This document shows positions 47,560 through 58,919 of a DNA stretch of 64,000 bases, one piece after another. The stretch is from Acanthosoma haemorrhoidale (lineage: Eukaryota; Arthropoda; Insecta; Hemiptera; Acanthosomatidae), in NCBI GenBank assembly GCA_930367205.1, contig OV884011.1, positions 143,527,937 through 143,591,936 on the forward strand. Reading direction: 5' to 3'. The position numbers and the translations under genes were made by a program. Position 1 is the stretch's first letter. Every line of letters starts with the position of its first letter. The notes beneath the pieces are model-generated. The model was not told where the DNA came from, did not search any database, and saw only the letters and a list, made by a program, of their open reading frames with translations.

Positions 47560-49180
47560 GGCCCCAGGAAACAAGGAAGCCTCTTATTTGTTATATTGAC
47601 GCAGTAGGTTCTTGATGAACACTAAACCTAAATACTCAAACAAAAATACTAGTGTACATTAGCATATGATTAATGTTTATGGATTTCTAACGGAAATAAA
47701 ATAATTTTCGAAATTCCTAAAGATTCAGCAGGAACTAAATTATTCCGGATTACATATCAGTTCCTTTAACTTCGATTTAAAATAAAAAATATTAAAAAGT
47801 ACTACAAAATGTGTAAAATTTTATTAATAAAAATTGTAATTTAAAAAATAATTAGTTGTGCTTGTGGGAAAGAGGTTTCAGTAAATATATGCAGGACTGT
47901 AGTTGTATGTACAAGTTTTAAAATGTATATTGTATATATATGGTATATGAATTGTAGAAGGTAAATTTAAAAAAAAGTCCTCCCAACATTTGTTCCACTT
48001 GAAAAAAAAACATTTATGTGGTTTTATCTGATGTTTGTGTATAAATAAGTCCCCTCGTCTACCATCCACTTTAATAAGTTATTAATCTGTGTATGATTTA
48101 TGTACCTACGCACCTACCCACATGAAGGTCCGCTTAGTATCTTTGCAGCCTACTCAATGATTCTTTGAAGAATATAAATTTAACAATCAAATCTACAAAC
48201 CAAATTTCCTAAAACTAAGTAGCCAGTAAACACAGTTGATTGGTTCGTCGTTTGAAATTTTAAATATGGACAACTGTGGAAAATAAAATGTTAGTGTTAA
48301 CAGCAATCACTTTTTTTATCTTTTAGTTGTTCCGAAAACTTTACAATCTTTTTTATAGCTCGGAACATAAATTTTTTTGGGGAATTATTATTTATAATTT
48401 TGCAATTTGGAAATATTACAGAAAACTTTCTGTTGGAAGGGCGATATGAACTCAATATAACTTCAACAATGAAACTCTTACTGACAGTTGATACTTAGCA
48501 ACGACAAATCAAAGCAATTTCACAGTACCTACCCTTTAGAATTTAAATGCTCTATTATCATAATGCATTATAAGTTGTGTTAGAATTACCGCTGTATTCC
48601 TTGCATTGTTGAAACAGCCACCTGCCGTACGTTCCAGGAAAGTTTTCGTAAAAACGATTCAATTTATTTTAAATTTGTTAGATATATTCCACTGTAACTC
48701 GAAACACACTGAATAGGTTTTGGTTGAAATGCAATAATGGGACGTATTATTGCAAAATATAGGGAAGAAGAATTAGATTTAAAAATTTGTTTCGTTGTTA
48801 GCTTTAAGATTTTTTAGGAGTATTTTTTTCACTAGGAAAATATGAAAGACCCATTAATAACGGTAATGTGTATAAAATGTTTAAAGTAATACCTAAAAAT
48901 CTCTTTTTGGAGAGCCAACAATCAATAGACTGTGGTATTTAATACCTTTCAGCTGATTTTAATGTGTTTTTTTATGTTTGGCGGTGATTTCATTTTTTTT
49001 TTATTATTAAAAAGTAAATTTTTTAACACAAAAAATGGTGTATTTTTGAATAGGAACTTATAAAGATTACTTTTTTTTATAAGTTACTCAACTGGTACCT
49101 AATCATAATTGTCAATTATAATCCATAATACTAATCGACTGTTTCAACATTGTTTCTTGTATATAAACATACACACAAAA
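47560..49180. other. AT-rich stretch, nothing recognised
   Basis: No supportable features; the short minus frame 47878-48069 is a chance frame. Confidence 0.5.
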
Positions 49181-49189
49181 TTAAAAATA

Positions 49190-49560
49190 ATAATAAAGTC
49201 AAGGCTACTGTTCCACGGATCGACTAGCTTATAGCAATCAATGGGGACTCCAACGAAATGGTTTGATTTCTTAGCGTTGGATGACTGCGCTGAGTGAATT
49301 GTGCCCTGACTAATTGAGCCCCCAGTATCTATAATTATCAGGCTAATTACAGGGGAATCGGCCGTGGGTCGTAAATCAATTTCATTCAACCTGCCCTTCG
49401 TCAAATTAACAAGCCGGTGTTTGCCTCCGTCATAATTCCGCGTCATTCACGCCGCTGTCAGCCAGTCCTGTCATTTGTTAATAGGTTTCACGTGACTTTT
49501 ACACTTAATTATGGCCAATCAACGTCTGGTAAGAACCATTAAGCGATCCAGAATCCAAAT
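49190..49560. promoter_or_regulatory. Candidate homeodomain-rich enhancer
   Basis: A roughly 370-bp GC-richer block packed with TAAT-type homeodomain cores: GACTAATTGAGCC, TATAATTATCAGG, GGCTAATTACAG, GTCAAATTAACAAG, GTCATAATTCC, ACTTAATTATGGCC. It also has TTTGTTAAT (forkhead-like), CACGTG (perfect E-box near 49490) and GCTGTCAGCC. The sequence is neither repetitive nor low-complexity. A 100-codon minus frame across part of it has no recognised product. The site density is unusual for this window and typical of developmental cis-regulatory DNA; cross-species conservation was not tested. Confidence 0.4.
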
Positions 49561-49599
49561 TCTTCGGCTGTGAAAAACAATTCTAATCAAAGTTACGCT

Positions 49600-51100
49600 A
49601 AAATCAACGAGATTTTTAATGTTGATGCCCTACTTGATATTACTGAAAATTATTTTATATTTTTAAGTAAATGACTTATTAAAAAATTTATTTGTTTCAG
49701 CATCTTTTTTTTCCCTGAAAAATACTTTAGCAGTTGCGATAATTAATAATACTTAATGACTTTCTGTTGTAATAATAATTTAAATTCACAACTCATGATA
49801 CATATTATTAGTCATGACTTTTAATGATCATTATTAATGTAGGCTTCTTATCTAACGAAACTTTTACATAAACTTTCAAATATTTATTTCAAAACAAGCA
49901 ATTAAATGCCACATCATATCGGCAGGCACAGGGATGAAAACGTAAATATTCCGAGTTTAGGAAAACCTCACTAAATCCTTGAAAACAAAACAATGAATGG
50001 ATACCTCTTGGGTTTAAAACAGTACTCGTTCATAATCTAAAGCGAACAAGTCACTAAACCGAATATTACCTACTGATGCTATTTGTTATTGCTAAATATA
50101 CCATAATCTGTCACATTCACCTTGCGATCCTATTGTGCTGCTTGTATTCTATAGCTCATAGCTAGTTGGCTATAACTGTCTCTAATTGGGCTTCATCCCC
50201 GCCAACTTGCGAGTGCCCAAGCTGTATTGATATTGATGGTGAGGCATGAAAGAGGATTTGGCTTTTTGTCGAATCAAGCAATATGTTTCCCACTTTTGCG
50301 TTATAATTTTCTCGTAAGAATACGTTCATGATGGTTGTGGTTCAAGTAATTTAAAAAAAAAATTGCAACCCTCCATAAATATAAACATTTTCACATAAGT
50401 TTATTGGGATCTAAATGATAGAATCGCATAAGATATTTGAATTAAGAAAAATACTTAAGTGATAATCCTTTGCATTCTTGTAAAATGTACATTAAACGAT
50501 TCTGCCTTATAGATAAGATTAGTTTATTTCTTTGGTCTTAAATGTCATGTACTAAAATAGTGGTTAGATAGCGATACCGTTTATAAATTACAACTTATTA
50601 ACAAATCTTTAGTAAAATGCGAAAGATTTTTTTTGCTTTGAAAGTAGACCCAGATTTTTGATTAAGGAGGTCTCTGGGTTGTTTGTGAATATCATGCAGT
50701 ATAGAGCGAGTGAATGAAAATTGTAAATATGTTATGAATGAGAACATTTATAACAATTACTTATAGCCCAATAAGGCATATTTATCATATTAAAGTTATG
50801 AATAAAAACTTATTGAGAGTTAAAGAACGTTGTCTTTGAACAAACTTCTGAGAGGTGTTAGTGACCCAACCATAGAAAATTTATTGAGGATATTGACGAC
50901 TGAATTTTCTAGACGATCTGTAAGGCCACCTTTCTAATTACTTTTAAGAATTACTTTACGCAATCATTCGAAAAATATGAACGTTTTTCATTGATTCTCT
51001 ACTTATTCTAATGCTCAAGCTTTTCCATAATCATTCGTGATATTCCTTAAGTATTATTTTGGCCCAAACTGCTCGCACTCACCCCTATGCAACACGGTTT
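49600..51100. other. AT-rich stretch, nothing recognised
   Basis: A GC-richer patch at 50105-50250 has no distinguishing motif. No coding signal. Confidence 0.45.
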
Positions 51101-51186
51101 ATGTAAATTTCTCCTTTGTTACTTCCCCAGTCATTTTCCTTTTAATTAGATCTAGCGCTCAGTGCCCGTGCTGTGAAGATGGTAAT

Positions 51187-51240
51187 TAAATTAGCATATA
51201 TATCAGATATATTAATATAAATATCATCTGATCTAATTTA
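51187..51240. repeat. 54-bp interrupted palindrome
   Basis: TAAATTAG and ATCAGAT on the left pair with ATCTGAT and CTAATTTA on the right. A 7-nt insertion (CATATAT) sits in the left arm and the centre is AT-rich. The arms carry homeodomain-type TAATT cores and the block sits in a GC-richer neighbourhood (51130-51320). It could be a decayed MITE or a dimeric protein-binding site. Confidence 0.6.
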
Positions 51241-51329
51241 CTCGCTGATGAGCTTGTCTTGCTGTTCCAATTTGCTCAAGGAGATTGCGTTTGTCTTTCA
51301 AGATTGAGTTGCCAGAAGAATTTTGATGT

Positions 51330-52860
51330 ATGTATTAGCCAAGTCCCGAAGTGTTGTGCTTTGAATTTTTTTTTCTTTACAATCATTTATTACTAAATCT
51401 CACTAAATATTGCCATCAATTTTATCCCTTTATTTTAAAAACAAATACTCAATAATTTAAACCCTGTTTATATTAATGATTAATGTGCATTAATGAATGC
51501 ATTTCTTTTTTCGCACGATGTCATCCTACAATTTTTAAAGTTTTTAAATCAGCTGGTCCGCTTGCTAGTAATGTTATTTTTATTGGATAATAATCACGTT
51601 TTTGTTCGTTTTTAAATTTTATCACTGTTTACAGTACTTTTATAAAATATTGTTCCTTGCGTTTATAAAATAAGTCTATTTTCTCTATTGACCAATTGAT
51701 ATGATAATGGTTCAAACAAGAAAGGTATAGTTTTTTAGAAGGCGTACGCGTATATAATTATCGGTCCCCGGAGTATGCATAGCTCATAACCGAGACCATC
51801 AATATACCAGTAGTTGTCAAAGCGACGGTTGGTTGATATTTATCGCAATATCCGAGAGTCATTGTTTTTTATTTCTATATCCTATATGTTTAGTACATAA
51901 AACCCCCAAAACCATACTGTAATATTATAAACACAGTGAAAAAATAGCATTTCACCCTAAAATAAATTGATCAGAAAGTTAAACATTTAACTTCCAATAG
52001 TGGAAATATCAAGTTCGCAATAATACTCTTAGGAATTGTTAACAATCGTATTTAAACTCAATAACTTCTATCACATGTTTGATAAGTTGTATTATAATTA
52101 CTGTTATTTTATACATTTTTACCATGTTTTCAGATTTGTGTTGGATTAGATTAATTCATTAAGATACATTTATTATATATTCTATATATATACAGGGGTG
52201 CAGCGTTGCAAAAAAAAAGGTTCACTGCAACTGCTGTAATATAACTAGGGTTCTATACATCTTTGAAGATTTACTATTGAATATGACGTGTATTACAATT
52301 GTTCACCTATTAATTTTGTTTGGTGCCTTTTTTTATTTTACTATAAGTTTATTGACTGGATTATTTTCAATAACTTATTCTCCCTTCTCAAACTTAAAAC
52401 TAAGTAGTTATATAAGTTATTTACTACTCAATAATACCAAGAAAAATGTGTAAATAATTTTTTTTCTGTTCACAAGTTAACTATCTTTTTTAGGCCACAA
52501 ATTTTGATGGTATGATAGATGGTTAGAATAAGTAAAAAATGATATCCACAGTCGGAACTGGTGAAATTCTGGCTTTAATTGGATTAATTATTTAAAACAA
52601 ACACGTCCCTCCTGACGGTTATCTCTGACGTTTAAAAAGCATTTAGATGAGTGGGCCGCATGGAAATTTTCATGTATGAGATATGTCTATAATTGAAGGT
52701 ATTCCATACCTAGTTTCAGGTCGTCGGCTGACGGCTTCCAAGCATCAACTCGCCTGTTTCATTTAAAACGATCCACTATTAAAAATTAATAATATGGACC
52801 AGGGCTCACTGATTCGAATTACACTTGCAAATAACATTTATAGTTTAATCGAATCGCAAT
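51330..52860. other. AT-rich stretch, nothing recognised
   Basis: No coding frames above chance; homopolymer A run near 52210. Confidence 0.45.
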
Positions 52861-52864
52861 CACC

Positions 52865-52877
52865 AAAATTTAGTGAG
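52865..52877 (+). repeat. Target-site duplication, left copy (AAAATTTAGTGAG)
   Basis: Thirteen bp immediately before the poly(T) of the LINE, repeated exactly at 53989-54001. Confidence 0.85.
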
Positions 52878-53988
52878 TTTTTTTTTTTTTTCCTTAGCTC
52901 TCTAATTATAACATTTAGGATGAGGGAAAAATAAAGGGATATTTGGGTTGAGCGAATCCTTATACTAGGAGTACCTGCTTGAAGGTGGTGTGAGGGAATT
53001 AAAGAGTGTGGGAAGCCTCGGTAGAGGTTGATAGTTGCGGTACAGTGGTGAGAGTCCACTGGGGCCTAGAGTACCTCTAGGCATGTTGTTCAGTCTTATT
53101 TAGTCGGATAGCAGTGTTGGGTGCCCGTTAGAGGCTTGTTGTTGGTGGGCCAAGCGCCGTGATGTCCACCATTTGGTCTGCTTTACCAGATCTTGAGAGT
53201 TGCCATCTTGCCGGTAGCGGTGGGGGTGTCATGTCTCGGAATAGAGGGTTTTGGCTATGTGTCTTCTTTAGATGGCTTCGGTGATGGTGGGGACTTAGAA
53301 CTTTTCGTGGATGTCGGGAGCCTTCATATCACGAAAAGGTGTACGCCATAGTGCCGTGCGCAGGGTTTTGTTCTGGAATCTCTGGAGTCGAGTTATTGTG
53401 CTGGTGTGTAGGAATCGGAAGAGTGGTGTCCCATACAGTAGCCTCAGAACGCTCTTATATATTAACAGTTTCAGCCGAAGGGATATAGCCGGGCTTGTGA
53501 TAAGATGCTGGAGAGAGTAGTAAGTTTTACGTACTCTTTTCAACTTCTTCTGCAGGTGTGTGTAGAACGTCATGTGTCTGCCTAGGTTGATGCCGAGGTA
53601 GCATATACTGTTAGAAAGTTTGCATTCAGTCCCGTCTATGGTGAAGCTGGTTGGACGCTTCCGTTTTTCATGCTGGAAGGAGAAGACGATTCCTTGAGTT
53701 TTAGCCGGGTTCACCTGAATATGGACAGCTCGCTATTTTGTTGATAAATATGTTTGATATAGTATATAGAACCACTTTTCAATAATCATAAGAGATCATG
53801 GATAAGGTAATTATTTATTAATAAAATGCAAAGATAATTGAAAATCATCCAAGACCTACTCTGTTGTCTACTTGATAGAATATCTCATATATAAATTTAT
53901 GGCGTCCTGACAATTTGGAAGAAGTGCATGGCTTGGTGGAAGGACAGTAAAGCCAAGAAACATAATATGGACAGGTAGCCTGTCGGTG
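52878..53988 (-). mobile_element. Family 1 LINE copy with exact 13-bp target-site duplication
   Basis: The minus-strand insertion runs from its poly(A) (52878-52891) through the family 1 3' UTR and the ORF2 C-terminus to about 53737. It is then followed by about 250 bp (53738-53988) that are not recognisable as RT-coding before the second target-site copy. The best-preserved coding piece is at 53295-53714. A stop follows HEKF, and part of the downstream coding region is deleted relative to the 8.57-kb copy, so the protein end is broken. This is the longest family 1 copy in the window. Confidence 0.9.
53295..53735 (-). pseudogene. Jockey-clade LINE reverse transcriptase, palm-to-thumb fragment
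   Basis: A stop-free frame begins at VHIQVNPAKTQGIVFS (the 'lklN..Kt' motif D/E area after the catalytic YADD), then CYLGINLGRHMTFYTHLQ ('YLG..lD..L.w..Hi'). Next come KLLIYKSVLRLLYGTPLFRF ('Kl.lyk.virp...Yg.pvw') and ITRLQRFQNKTLRTALW ('i..lQr.QNk.lR'), ending DIHEKF at a stop. The normally conserved Asp of YLG..LD is Gly here. The upstream catalytic motifs and the endonuclease domain are absent. The family normally copies its own RNA at nicked genomic DNA; this fragment cannot. An antisense frame (53311-53520) is a shadow. Confidence 0.92.
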
Positions 53989-54009
53989 AAAATTTAGTGA
54001 GGTAGAAGT

Positions 54010-55225
54010 ATTTTTTACAAATATAACATATGCATTTTCAGTATTTGGGAAGAAAAAATGTCTATTACATTCCAGAATTTTCATTTAGCATGCTATACTA
54101 CCGCCTTTATTTCACTTTTAAGCTTCTATAACAGAATATTTGAATAAATGTTCAGCAATGATTGCTCTTTTTGTTTTAATATTTGTCATCCCGTGTAAAA
54201 GCAGGTGAATAAAAACATAGATTCTTTTTAGTTTTTTTTAATCCAATTGGCCAGCCTAATAGAATATTTGTTTACTTGGTTATCAGGTGGTTCAATTGGT
54301 TACCAGAGTGGGCCGCACACAGATAGCCAGCATCATCTTCGGACATGGCCTGGAAGGGCTCGACTTTAATCTCAAAGTCAGCCCACTTTTTTATGGTTTC
54401 TAATAGACGTAGTAAAATTAGAGTATCATTTTGTTACTAAGCAGATACGTTGTTGATAGGTAAATATGTTCTTCAAATCAGCTACTCAAAGTAATCTCGT
54501 TCAATAACAGTGCGATGTAAATTCATTGATAAAGTAGTGTCCACTGCATTAAATAGCACCCCCCCCCTCTACCCTGAATGGCCACCCCTTTTTTCGTATA
54601 CTTTTTCACTGTCTTGACTATTATTCAGTTTGAACATTGGCGGTTGGCTCCCTTCCAAGTTGGAACGTGTTTGTTGCCTTGAACATAATGAATAAAAAAA
54701 AACAGGCGACTTTATTTGTACAAACCGGTAATACCACCGGACCATGCGCAGCGTTCGAATGGAGGAGAAATAAATGAAATTATAGGAAGAGCTCAACAGA
54801 GGAAATAAATACATCAATAGTTTCTAAAATGTTTAATATCTTAATAACATAATGTAGAGTCAAAAAAATAAATACTTAATTAATTTTGAGCAAAGCGTTT
54901 AAAAGGAATTTCAGAGGGGGGAGGGCGATCTATTATCGTCAATACTTTAATATCATGATGGAATATTTCTTAAATAAATTCCTTACGTCAGTGAAAACGG
55001 AAGGCTAACAGTAATTATTACAGATTGCCAATTCCTGAAAAATAATTTAATCGTTGTAATTAGAATTGATATTTACATATTGCTTGGAAGCTAAGACTTC
55101 AAGTCAACCACAAATTAAAAATTATTTTATTATACAGCAGTAGTTGAATTTATAAAGTAATTTAAATAGTTGAATTTCACGATTTTCACACATTTATTGC
55201 AGTGATAAGGATAAAAGAGGTATGA
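54010..55225. other. AT-rich stretch, nothing firmly recognised
   Basis: A C-run (54559-54568) and a GC-richer patch at 54290-54390 (GGTGGTTCAATTGGTTACC, CATGGCCTGGAAGGGC) have no clear identity. Frames are short and domain-free. Confidence 0.4.
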
Positions 55226-55229
55226 TTAA

Positions 55230-55426
55230 TGCTATCCATTGGACTGTGGTGGCGCCAAATTGTCTATAATGATAAGTTATCAGACACAGAAGAATATTAA
55301 GTTAGGAAGCAGAGAGAAGAGGAGAGGCATCTGGCAAGATAATTCCGCACCAATTAAAACTTGTACAGGCAAGCGGAGAGGTAAAAGCAGATTGTTGCCC
55401 CTATCTTTAAGGAGACTATCTATAGT
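55230..55426 (+). promoter_or_regulatory. Possible 5' leader/promoter of the candidate secreted-protein exon
   Basis: A GC-richer, purine-rich stretch directly before the ATG, in contrast to AT-rich DNA further upstream. A TTTATAAAG TATA-like string lies at about 55150. The start of transcription cannot be placed. Confidence 0.2.
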
Positions 55427-55614
55427 ATGCTCGGGTCCTTTCATTCCCCGATCCTGCTCCTGCTCCTGCTAAGATTATCATTAGGATTGTGTGGGGTATC
55501 TGTAGAGTCCTATTTGTTCCCTTCTTGTCGTGGAAATCCACGACAGCAAAATGATTGTATGAAAGATATTTTTTCTCACAGAATAGTCAAGGATAGCAGA
55601 ATAGCGAGCAGAAG
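55427..55614 (+). CDS. Candidate first coding exon of a secreted protein, possibly takeout/JHBP-like
   Basis: ATG at 55427 opens a frame with a textbook signal peptide: short polar start (MLGSFHSP), a leucine-rich core (ILLLLLLRLSLGLCGV) and a likely cleavage region after VSVES. The mature part begins YLFPSCRGNPRQQNDCMKD. Two cysteines nine residues apart, after a hydrophobic-Pro segment, match the N-terminus of insect takeout/juvenile-hormone-binding-like proteins ('lP..i..C.r.dp.lneCl'), which carry hydrophobic ligands in haemolymph. The frame runs into AAG|GTGAGC, a strong splice-donor match at 55614/55615, leaving phase 2. No downstream exon was identified. The signal peptide and donor are seen directly; the family is inferred and could be wrong. 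A chance frame remains possible. Confidence 0.42.
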
Positions 55615-55619
55615 GTGAG

Positions 55620-57100
55620 CCTCATCACCTAGTGTTGTATATGAGACTATGAACTTTTTACCACAAACAAAATGTATTATATTTATGCACTCCATCATCA
55701 GTGCATTGAAGTACGAGGAGAAATCTGTATTTCAATTATTTTATTATATTATTTTTTCATTACATTAATTTTTGAGGTTTTGAAATAAAAAAAACACAGA
55801 ATAGTCAAAATAGCAGAAAAATAATGATCTTAGTTATTTTTTTACCTTTCGATGTGGATTTCATATTCCATAGTAGCTATAGATTGCACCCTTACCAAAC
55901 ATACGGTAGACATTGAGCTAAATGATATAATACAACCTCTACTAAATCGAAAGTCAAAAATAAGTAGTCGTTTTATTTCTTCTTCTTGTCCTTTTTATAC
56001 TTCCGCCAAAAATAACATGGCAAAACAACTAAAAGACACAGCTTAATTTTTATTTTTTATAAGCAGCCATATGGTTAGGAATCATTCAACAGTTATTGCT
56101 GATGTGGTTGGGACTGAATGCTACGTCAGTGAATAATAAATGATTAATTATTAAGTAGGGAATCTGGTAGGTTCATTTTAACGAATCCTTATCGCAGCCA
56201 AGCTACACTTCGAGCCAAACCTATTCAGTCGCATTCTGCCTAGTGCTATTTGATAGATGGGATTTGGAGTGCTGAATGAAAAGGGAGGAAAAAATATATA
56301 ATTTCCTGACAGCCAAATTAGTTGTTTTTATTTTCATATTATGGTTATTCGTTTATTAATTTTAGTATTTACGATTTTAGACGTTAATGGTGTTTGATGT
56401 GAGACTGTTTCTTACTGCTAGCGTACTTTCGCTTGGTATGGGTTGATTTACTAATGAAAGTGGCATATCAGCCTGGTCTGAAGATTTGTTAAAGTTCGAT
56501 CCTCACCTTCGTGGCTGGATTTTATTCCTATACTGTGGGCGTTGTATAACACATCTGTTTCTTCTATAATTAGAGAGATGTTAAGTACATATTATACTAG
56601 AGTAAAAAAAAATTACTATTGCATTACTAGTGGTTTGAAAAAATGTTCAAAATAAAAAGCCGCAGTTCTTTAAAAATGTTGATGATATTTCTGTGACGAA
56701 TTTAAAAAAACATTTGTGTCTAAAAAGTTTATCGGTTTTTCAGTTTTAATCTAAATGGCTACATCCTAATCCTGTTACGAGTTTATGAATTAAAACACCT
56801 TAGTATTCAAAGCATTACCAAATTTATTAATATAAGACCATTCTTAACATCACTAATCACGATTTTTTGAGAGTTATTCAAGAGATATTTTGAGCTCTGA
56901 TACAGTGATCAGGTAATTGCGACTGCCTACTTAAAAATCATCACGTTTCAAATGAATACGACAATATTAGGGATTTATATATATTATTATTATTTAAAGG
57001 AAATGGATTATGTAATTATCGGTTTATAACTTTGATTTAATATAGAATACTGAAACAGGGATTGGATATAAAAAAATTCTATCATCTGCCAATCTAAAGA
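55620..57100. other. AT-rich stretch, possibly first intron of the candidate exon
   Basis: No second exon with takeout-like sequence was recognised. At 56170-56265 a GC-richer patch, and at about 56505 GTTCGATCCTC, loosely recall polymerase III B-box sequence, but no tRNA fold could be drawn. Confidence 0.35.
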
Positions 57101-57109
57101 TAGTTCGCG

Positions 57110-57440
57110 AATTTCGGTTAATCAGGTCGAATAAATAAAAGAGCTCTATATTCGTCGGATCTCCTTTTTATGGAAGCATAAGAGAGGATTGATGAAAAAG
57201 TGTAATGGGGGAGAAAAATATCCCGGAATAGGAGGACTATTGATGGACTGGCAACACTTTATTGACAGGCGATTTTAATTTCTAGCCCGTCTGTTGCCCG
57301 CCTCATTGATCATACCTCCTCGAGGTATAAATCATTCTTAAGGTATTCTTCAATCTGTAACAAGGTTCACCTTTTCTTTCGTTCGCTCGAGATAATTAAT
57401 CAGGTGGTGAATCTTCGGTCTTCGATTACACTGGCTCAAC
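57110..57440. promoter_or_regulatory. Candidate cis-regulatory block with Hox/Cdx-type sites
   Basis: A GC-richer, non-repetitive block with CTTTTTATGG and CTTTATTG (Hox9/Abd-B or caudal-type cores), GGTTAATCAGG, and ATAATTAATCAGGTGG, a homeodomain core abutting a CAGGTG E-box. It also has two CTCGAG/CTCGAGG strings. No open frame crosses it. Regulatory identity is inferred from motif content. Confidence 0.35.
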
Positions 57441-58146
57441 AAATCATATCTTCTTGTAATTGATTAAGAATAATTTATCATTTCATCTCCAATGGGTGTT
57501 TCGATTTAAATTTTTTTTATTATTTCTTAGTCGAATTTCGAGCTATGGAAATTACTTTCATATTGCGTTAAAATACGTAAAGAAACGGGTACATATTTAA
57601 TCAAATCCTACCGCTAATCCATGTTTCTAAGAATGAATAGGTAAAACAAAGTATGGGAGACTATAAGAATAGGTAACATAAAGTAAGGGGGGCTGCACAC
57701 ATGTGGTTGTTGCCGCTGCGGTGCCGTAATTAGGGCTTGATATACATATGATCTTATGAATTGGTGCACACATCACTTCGGCGCCGTTGCAATTCCGTAC
57801 TTCCTTATTTCAAACGTTTTTTCCTAGCATTCCCCACTGAACCGCATCTTTTTACATCCAGTGCGATCTCTCAGTCTATTGTTGGCTTATAATCTGTAAA
57901 TTGATGAAGTTTGGAGGGCCTCGTCCAAGTAAATTGTCTTAAATTCGTACTGAAATCATTTAACAACTTGTCAAATCATGTAACACACATCTGGAAATAA
58001 TTGAAAATATATCTTTATTTTCTCGCAAATCTGCAAAAGACGTATGAAACCTATCTTTCTTGATTCTTCTTCTTCTTAAATCTGCTGATGGATGTATACA
58101 ATAAAATCTATTTCGTCTGTAAATTTTCTCTTGCTCTAACTACTAT

Positions 58147-58690
58147 CCCATAAAAGCAGGAGTTTAGCAGGACAACCTGTCATCAGCAAGTCTTGTCATA
58201 CTACCCAGATTCCGATACAGCATGATATAACCTTCAAAGGCTCGTTGATGAAGTCAAGTGTTGGTGCGACCAATGGTGGCTCAATGTTTATGAAGTAAAA
58301 TATCCATAAATTACCTCTACGCTCTTCCAACAAGTCCTGTCCATTATTTTTTTAATTCCAACCCTCTTCCTGTATCCATCTCGACATGGAACCAACGCGT
58401 GAGGATAAAAATGCAAGAACTAAATATACTACTATAAACACTACTTAGAAATACATCCGATTTCTCAATAGAAAATAAATTAATAATTTAAATTGTTACA
58501 CTAAAGTCGAAAAAGTCGAACATCGAGCATATCCAATCCTTTCAATCAAAAGTCCTGAGAACAATAATGAACCATTATTTCAGCTCCAAAACCCTTCATA
58601 ACGGTCTTAATATATCTACATTCTTGAACTCATTCCTTCCAAGTTCATGAAATTCCATTAAAACCTATGCATTTATCGGTTTTTTCCTAC
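58147..58690 (+). pseudogene. Degenerate jockey-clade LINE reverse-transcriptase relic
   Basis: Three segments appear in the right order and spacing on the + strand with frameshifts between them. IKAGVSAGQPVIS recalls the RT 'i.aGVPQGSvlsP' motif B. LQRLVDEVKCWCDQWWLNVY is the 'L..ld.v..Wc..W.L.vN' segment just after the catalytic YADD. SNIEHIQSFQSKVLRTIMN is the 'i..lQ.fQnk.lR.i' thumb. The YADD itself is not recognisable, and the copy is older and more decayed than families 1-3. It has no preserved poly(A). Confidence 0.6.
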
Positions 58691-58919
58691 AGGATTGCAG
58701 GAATCATGGACATTGTTCTGGGTTTTGCCCGTGTAAATAGATCTGTTTACTAAGTTATTTGTGTTAACCAGAATTGCTCACAAAACAAATTTACTGTACA
58801 AACAAAGCTAGAATAATGTCAATGATTATATAATTGTTTACAACAATGGAATTTCTTGTTACATTTATTTTCGACATCAAACTGGTTTGAATAAACGAGT
58901 ATAATTAAATTATTTTAGT

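Noticed and set aside
51245..51290. CTGATGAG as a hammerhead ribozyme core
   Set aside because: The second conserved GAAA strand and pairing helices are not present at workable distance. CTGATGAG on the minus strand near 8480 fails the same test.
56490..56520. GTTCGATCCTC as a tRNA B box
   Set aside because: No cloverleaf can be drawn: the acceptor and anticodon arms do not pair and there is no matching A box.
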